DNA of 64,000 nucleotides, from positions 4,390 to 68,389 of the forward strand of contig JBEBUW010000010.1 in the NCBI GenBank assembly GCA_040393065.1, given 5' to 3'. Within the stretch, counting starts at the first letter, position 1. Each line of letters opens with the position of its first letter. The stretch is from JACCWM01 sp040393065 (GTDB lineage Bacteria > Myxococcota_A > Bradymonadia > Bradymonadales > Bradymonadaceae). A program made the position numbers and the translations under genes. A model generated the notes under the pieces. That model searched no databases, was not told the origin of the DNA, and worked only from the letters and a program-made list of their open reading frames with translations. Shown in pieces: positions 59,709 to 64,000 of the stretch.

Positions 59709-61007
59709 TCATTCTTTATAGAGATAACTGATTAAGTCGCTTCGTGTCACGATGCCTATCAGGCGGTTTTCTTCCATGATTGGCAATCGGCCAATATCAC
59801 GACTGGTGAGAAGATCGAGCGCATCTTCCAGTGTCGTTTCTGCCTGCCCTGTGACGACTTCATGCGACATATATGCGCTGATCGGTAAATCCAGACTGCC
59901 ATTCTGGCGAGCGCGTTCAACGTCGCGGCGAGAGAGGATGCCGCGCATGTGACCGTCTCGCATGACGGGAACGCCGCTTACGTTCCAGAACGCGAGCAGC
60001 TGACCTGCCTGCTCCAGGGTTGTGTCATGTTCCACGGTTTGAACCGGCGAACTCATAATATCGCGTATGCGTGGTGGCCGAAATTTTGTTTCATGAAGCA
60101 GTGTCATCAGTCGCTCGTGCACGACTTCTAGCGATTCTCCTTTGAATGAAGCTGCCGCCGCTCCAGCATGGCCGCCTCCACCCAATTGTTTCATCAATTC
60201 ACCGACATCGACGTGTCCTACCTGGCTACGTGCGATAATCTGTGTGCGCTTGCTACGCGTAAACTCCATGACGCCAAACATTGCATCGTGACCGTTCATT
60301 TTCATGATTCGCTCTACGATCTCGGCAGCGCCTTTTACAAATCCGGAAGTTTTTGCCGTGGCGTGTGCCATGTCGACGCCGTCCACGCAGATTTGCTCGG
60401 TGGTTGGCATCATGCTCACAAGAAGCTGGCGCTGGGCGATGGTATATTGTTGTTCCAGGTAACGCGCGACGACTTTGAGGTTAGCGCCGCAGCGCAGCAG
60501 ATGTGCTGCAGCGTCCACATCGCGGGCGGTCGTGGATGCATAAGAAAGGTTACCGGTATCGGCGTAAATTCCGAGCAGCATCAGGGTTGCTGTCGCGCGA
60601 TCGATAGGCAAATTTTGCTCTCGGATCCGCTCACATAAAATCGTAACGCAGGCTCCCACGGGTTCGATAATTTCTAGATCAGCAATGAGATCATTAGGAG
60701 AAACTGGATGATGATCATAAACCGTGATGCGAGGATTGTTTGCAAAAATCTCGGCGTACTCCAGCAGCCGCGTCTTGTCGCGCACGTCTACGACGATGAC
60801 TTCTTCTACCTGACTGGCATCGATTTCGTTGTACGGAACAAGATGAAATAAATCTTTGTGAACTGCAAGATAACGCTGTACTGCAAGGCTCACGGTACCG
60901 CCATGTACGCCAACAGCACCGGTTTTGCCGTGTAAAACGCAGGCGGCAATGACACTTGCCAGCGCATCAAGATCGGCGTTGTGATGTGTGACAACGATTT
61001 GTTTCAA
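59709..61007 (-). CDS. DHH-DHHA1-CBS protein
   Basis: A 432-aa protein with a DHH phosphoesterase domain: THHNADLDAL (D12, D14), VVDVRDK (about 72-78), the name-giving DHH (98-100), and DHHA1 with GGGGHAGAAAASFKGE (about 284-300). Two CBS repeats follow (about 320-432). In long bacterial PcnB-type proteins this DHH-CBS unit precedes a tRNA nucleotidyltransferase/poly(A) polymerase domain, which is absent here. Free-standing DHH-CBS proteins hydrolyse nucleotides, short RNAs or pyrophosphate, with CBS binding adenine nucleotides. The start is TTG 61007, as no ATG is in frame near the conserved first strand. The product is probably cytosolic. Confidence 0.85.
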   Translation of the reverse strand: MKQIVVTHHNADLDALASVIAACVLHGKTGAVGVHGGTVSLAVQRYLAVHKDLFHLVPYNEIDASQVEEVIVVDVRDKTRLLEYAEIFANNPRITVYDHHPVSPNDLIADLEIIEPVGACVTILCERIREQNLPIDRATATLMLLGIYADTGNLSYASTTARDVDAAAHLLRCGANLKVVARYLEQQYTIAQRQLLVSMMPTTEQICVDGVDMAHATAKTSGFVKGAAEIVERIMKMNGHDAMFGVMEFTRSKRTQIIARSQVGHVDVGELMKQLGGGGHAGAAAASFKGESLEVVHERLMTLLHETKFRPPRIRDIMSSPVQTVEHDTTLEQAGQLLAFWNVSGVPVMRDGHMRGILSRRDVERARQNGSLDLPISAYMSHEVVTGQAETTLEDALDLLTSRDIGRLPIMEENRLIGIVTRSDLISYLYKE

Positions 61008-61118
61008 TCCATTACTCTCGTTTGATCTATATTTATAAAATCAGACAGTCTGTGCTGGCCCTGATGGTAAATCAGAGGCATTCACAAACAAACTGTAATC
61101 TCAAAGGAGTGACTCCCC

Positions 61119-62105
61119 GTGATGAAAGCAATTTGCATCCACAACGACGATTTACGCACATTATCCTGGGAGGAAACAACCCGGCCTGAACCTGGGGCCA
61201 ATGAAGTTTTGCTCAAGGTTCATGCTACGGCTGTGAATCGCGCAGATTTATTACAACGCATAGGCCGCTATCCTGCTCCGGCCGGAGCAAGTGAAATCCT
61301 CGGCTTAGAAGCAGCCGGTGAAATTGCCGCGCTGGGCTCTGACGTGCAAGGCTGGAACATTGGCGACCGCGTTTGCTGTCTTCTTCCCGGCGGTGGCTAC
61401 GCTGAATACGTCACGGCGCCGGCAAGCCTTTTGTTGCCGATTCCACCAAATATGTCGATGAGCGAAGCTGCTGCCATTCCAGAAGTATTTTATACGGCTT
61501 TTCTCAATATCTTTCTGGAAGCAGAGCAACAGCCTGGGGACTGGGTGCTGATTCATGCGGCTGCATCCGGCGTTGGCACGGCTGCAATTCAGCTTTGTCG
61601 TGTTTTTCAGTCTCCTGTGATTGCCACGGCCAGCGCTTCTAAATTGCCTTATTTGAAGACGACGGGCGTTGTCGAAGCGATTGATCGTGAGCGCGCAGAT
61701 TTTAGCCAGCGCGTTGCCAGTCTGACGGGAAATCGAGGCGTCGATATCATTCTCGATCCGGTGGGGGCTGATTATCTGGAAAGAAACATACAGAGCCTGG
61801 CTCCGGGTGGCCGTCTTGTGTTGATTGGATTGCTCAGCGGTGCCCGGGGAGCCATCCCTCTGGGACCTGTGTTGTCGAAGCGACTGCGCATTATTGGGAG
61901 TGTTCTTCGGAGCCGAAGTCTGCAAGAAAAAGAAGCTATCACTGCGGAGTTTCGCCGACGTGTCTGGCCACTTTTTCAAACAGGCGAGTTGAAACCTGTG
62001 ATTGAGCAGGTCCTTCCGATTCAACGTGCCAATGAAGCGCATACCTTGTTGCGAAGCAATACGACGATCGGAAAGCTCGTGCTCACTATCGACCCTGATT
62101 TTTGA
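61119..62105 (+). CDS. NAD(P)H quinone oxidoreductase (PIG3-like, zinc-independent MDR)
   Basis: A 328-aa medium-chain dehydrogenase/reductase of the quinone oxidoreductase type. Its N-terminal GroES-like domain has VNRADLLQRIGRYPAPAGASE and GLEAAGEI; the Rossmann domain has HAAASGVGTAAIQL (about 146-159). DPVGADYLERN and RLVLIGLLSG follow. Catalytic zinc Cys/His residues of alcohol dehydrogenases are absent, fitting the zinc-independent class. It should reduce quinones or similar using NADPH. The start is GTG 61119 (with ATG next) after AAAGGAG. It is divergent from the DHH-CBS gene and convergent with the kinase gene. Confidence 0.93.
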   Translation: MMKAICIHNDDLRTLSWEETTRPEPGANEVLLKVHATAVNRADLLQRIGRYPAPAGASEILGLEAAGEIAALGSDVQGWNIGDRVCCLLPGGGYAEYVTAPASLLLPIPPNMSMSEAAAIPEVFYTAFLNIFLEAEQQPGDWVLIHAAASGVGTAAIQLCRVFQSPVIATASASKLPYLKTTGVVEAIDRERADFSQRVASLTGNRGVDIILDPVGADYLERNIQSLAPGGRLVLIGLLSGARGAIPLGPVLSKRLRIIGSVLRSRSLQEKEAITAEFRRRVWPLFQTGELKPVIEQVLPIQRANEAHTLLRSNTTIGKLVLTIDPDF

Positions 62106-62145
62106 AGATTTTCGTTTGCAACCCTTCGTGGAGTTTAATGCGCGG

Positions 62146-63573
62146 TCAGGATACCCAGATGAATTTGTACATGGAGTAAAAGATCCCAACACAAAGCAAT
62201 AATACAACGACGAGTGCGATCAACAACAGGACCGTCCTGCTCTGCTCGGCACGATCTTCCGCCGATGTAAGCAATGTTTTGGCCGGCGTCAGATTTACTT
62301 TCTCCAGCTCATCTCCATAGACAGTGGCAACGGCCGATTGATCGCGTAAAAAACCTTGTTCAGGGCGTTGCAGACGTAGAGAAGCGCTGGCGTTTCCAAC
62401 CTGTTCGGAGTTTACGGATTCAGCACTCACATTTTCTGCACCCGACGTGGAGTCCCAGGGATCGACGTACATGCCACTGATTCGATTCTGGGGGACAATG
62501 ACCTTGCGGCTTCCTGTGTCGGTCGAATCAGCACTTCGCGAGCCAGCGCGGCCTGTTGAGCTACTGGCTTCTGTGCTATCGACGGCTTCTTCAAAAGCAC
62601 GCAGAGCGACTCTGGCGTTTGGATAACGCTCTGCAGGATTTTTGGCCATGCACTTTTTGATGAAGAGTTCCAGGGCAAGTGGAACTTCAAGGCCGCTTTT
62701 AGGGGCAAGCGCGGGGATGGGTGCATCGAGATGCATCCGCACCATTTCCTGCGGGACATTGGAAGGATAAGGCAATTGGCCACAAATCATTTCGTAAAGC
62801 ATGCAGCCAAGTGCATAAATATCGGACGCCGCGCCCAGCGCAGCCATATCGCCGCGACACTGCTCGGGGCTCATATAGGCAGGAGTCCCAAAAAGCAGAC
62901 CTGTGGAATTCGACGTGTCGTTTTCCTGTCCCAGCAATTTAGCAATTCCAAAATCGAGAACCTTCACAATCGGTTCATCACCGCCGGCTCGATAGGCGAT
63001 CATGATGTTCTCAGGCTTGAGATCACGGTGGACAATGTCCAGAGCATGCGCTTCTCGAAGAGCCAGCAAAATCTGTCGCGTAATTTCAAGAATCGGCTCC
63101 AGTTTCACGCCCCGCCGCACTGCACGACGCAGGGAAATTCCGCCGACATACTCCATCGCGATATAGAGAAAATCTCCTTGTTCGCTAAAGCCGAAATCAT
63201 AAAGCGTAACACAGTTGGGGTGCGACAGACTTCCCAAGACACGCGCTTCCTGTACGAACCGTTGCTGTGCCAGCAACCGCTCCTGTTCACTGACAGCAGA
63301 TTTCCCACCGGCCGTCGCAAGGTAGTCCGGCCGAAAGATTTTTAAGGCGACCGAGCGATCCACCTGGCCCTGGATTGCACGGTAGACGTAGCCCATGGAG
63401 CCATGCCCGATAACGCCCACCACGATGAACCGTCCGGCAATCTGTTGGCCGAGCAATCGATCATGGGCATGCGCTCGAAACTCCTCTTCTTCGATGCAAA
63501 AATATCCATCTCCGGTCGAGCACGGCGCTAAAAATTCATTTCCTGGTGTCTGACAATGCGGGCAAATAGCCAT
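62146..63573 (-). CDS. Ser/Thr protein kinase with C-terminal membrane anchor
   Basis: The 475-aa protein has an N-terminal metal-binding-like motif (CPHC at 4-7, then C18 and C26). The kinase domain (about 48-330) has G-loop GHGSMGYV, VALK (K78), HRDLKPEN (H182, D184, N189), DFG (D207) and GTPAYMSPEQ (229-238). All catalytic residues are present, so it should be active. A Ser/Asp-rich linker leads to a single transmembrane helix near the C-terminus (about 449-470), so the kinase is cytosolic and tail-anchored. It differs from the 26603 kinase in lacking an extracytoplasmic tail. Its target is not visible. The start is ATG 63573. Confidence 0.94.
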   Translation of the reverse strand: MAICPHCQTPGNEFLAPCSTGDGYFCIEEEEFRAHAHDRLLGQQIAGRFIVVGVIGHGSMGYVYRAIQGQVDRSVALKIFRPDYLATAGGKSAVSEQERLLAQQRFVQEARVLGSLSHPNCVTLYDFGFSEQGDFLYIAMEYVGGISLRRAVRRGVKLEPILEITRQILLALREAHALDIVHRDLKPENIMIAYRAGGDEPIVKVLDFGIAKLLGQENDTSNSTGLLFGTPAYMSPEQCRGDMAALGAASDIYALGCMLYEMICGQLPYPSNVPQEMVRMHLDAPIPALAPKSGLEVPLALELFIKKCMAKNPAERYPNARVALRAFEEAVDSTEASSSTGRAGSRSADSTDTGSRKVIVPQNRISGMYVDPWDSTSGAENVSAESVNSEQVGNASASLRLQRPEQGFLRDQSAVATVYGDELEKVNLTPAKTLLTSAEDRAEQSRTVLLLIALVVVLLLCVGIFYSMYKFIWVS

Positions 63574-64000
63574 GAGTTTTTAAACCAATTGTACGGAGTC
63601 AGTCAGAGCATTACTTGTGCAGTATGTCATAATCAGACGGTCACGCAACTACACTGCGATGCAGATTATTATCTCATGATGACCGCTTGCGCTAAGTTTT
63701 TCGAGATTCGTCCAATCGTTTCTTTGAGCGAAATGCTTGCAAAGGGAGAAGTCTCACCCTCCACTACGGCGCGAAGAGCCAGGGCTACGGACAACATCGC
63801 TAACCATCGAATTTTGTCTCGCAAGCAACGCTTCCGCTGATTCGTTTGCTTGCGAATCGTGGCCGGCCGTAGCCTCTCTGCGTCTTAATGCATTCTTAAA
63901 AAGAAATTCTGGCGCGGCCGAAAATGCTAGAAATGTAGAAATTTCCAGGACCGGCCGGCCAGGACAGAACTTTTCTTGAAAAGACATGAAAATTATAGAA
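63574..64000. other. right-hand intergenic region
   Basis: The 427 bases up to the window edge contain only short frames with poor codon quality; none has a ribosome site or a recognisable product. An ATG at 63986 opens a frame to the edge, MKIIE, too short to judge. A promoter for the minus-strand kinase should lie at the left end. Confidence 0.5.

Noticed and set aside
63754..63987. 77-aa minus-strand frame near the right edge
   Set aside because: Starts inside a low-quality region, no ribosome site, and composition looks non-coding.
1..64000. Mobile elements, CRISPR arrays, prophage or integrated islands
   Set aside because: No transposase, integrase, terminal inverted repeats with target duplication, spacer-repeat arrays or phage genes were seen; the tandem arrays lack spacers and the tRNA has no adjacent integrase or att-like duplication.

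Overview
The window is a chromosomal segment of moderate GC from a Gram-negative bacterium. It looks most like a member of the former Deltaproteobacteria, Myxococcota or Bradymonadota-like. That placement is inference. It rests on several large secreted lipoproteins with Cys-rich or Asp-Thr-Gly/Asn-rich linkers, a Gly-rich PGRS-like lipoprotein, three Hanks-type kinase-family proteins with zinc-ribbon N-termini, three HEAT-repeat proteins, PEGA and LysM proteins, and Nudix, YbjN and PspA family members. I see no transposase, integrase, phage gene, CRISPR array or rRNA. The region reads as core chromosome plus lineage-specific envelope genes.

Layout. 1-3.1 kb: 3' end of a sensor histidine kinase overlapping a DUF72 gene, an unknown helical protein and a short-chain dehydrogenase. 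3.1-6.7 kb: an orphan Flp-type pilin and two secreted lipoproteins. 6.8-11.4 kb (minus): rhodanese-MoeB, a discoidin-like/HEAT exported protein and a Nudix hydrolase. 11.5-16.3 kb (plus): maf, proC, divIVA-like, ybjN-like, pspA and a sugar nucleotidyltransferase. 16.3-21.5 kb (minus): sbcD-sbcC. 21.5-23.7 kb: a 42-bp tandem repeat and the Gly-rich lipoprotein. 23.7-25.8 kb (minus): a YhaM-like HD nuclease and a second PspA paralogue. 25.8-31.4 kb: a 41-bp tandem array, then a Ser/Thr kinase followed by a pseudokinase fused to an FGE-sulfatase (SUMF1) domain. 31.6-33.5 kb (minus): a beta-propeller lipoprotein. 33.8-37.4 kb: lipoprotein, acyltransferase and epimerase in one apparent operon. 37.4-42.5 kb: HEAT protein, YbgF-like lipoprotein, LysM protein and a degenerate J-domain protein. 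42.7 kb: tRNA-Met(CAT). 43-50.5 kb: a transpeptidase, an ABC-F ATPase, a PEGA protein, an exported HEAT protein and a PHA-granule-type protein. 50.8-57.2 kb: carB, greA and lon. 57.5-64 kb: an unknown protein, a deoxynucleoside kinase, a 53-aa membrane protein, a DHH-CBS protein, a quinone oxidoreductase and a third Ser/Thr kinase.

Themes. Much of the window concerns the envelope: lipoproteins, LysM, transpeptidase, PspA paralogues, acyltransferase, YbgF-like protein, DivIVA. Another part is signalling through zinc-ribbon kinases. Housekeeping genes (sbcCD, proC, maf, carB, greA, lon, a tRNA) are interspersed. Convergent gene pairs are often separated by strong intrinsic hairpins, several of them able to act in both directions. 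Starts were moved from the longest reading frame wherever a Shine-Dalgarno sequence, lipobox, overlap or upstream promoter indicated a better one.

The most unusual object is the kinase/pseudokinase-SUMF1 pair at 26.6-31.4 kb, preceded by a 41-bp tandem array whose period is not a multiple of three.
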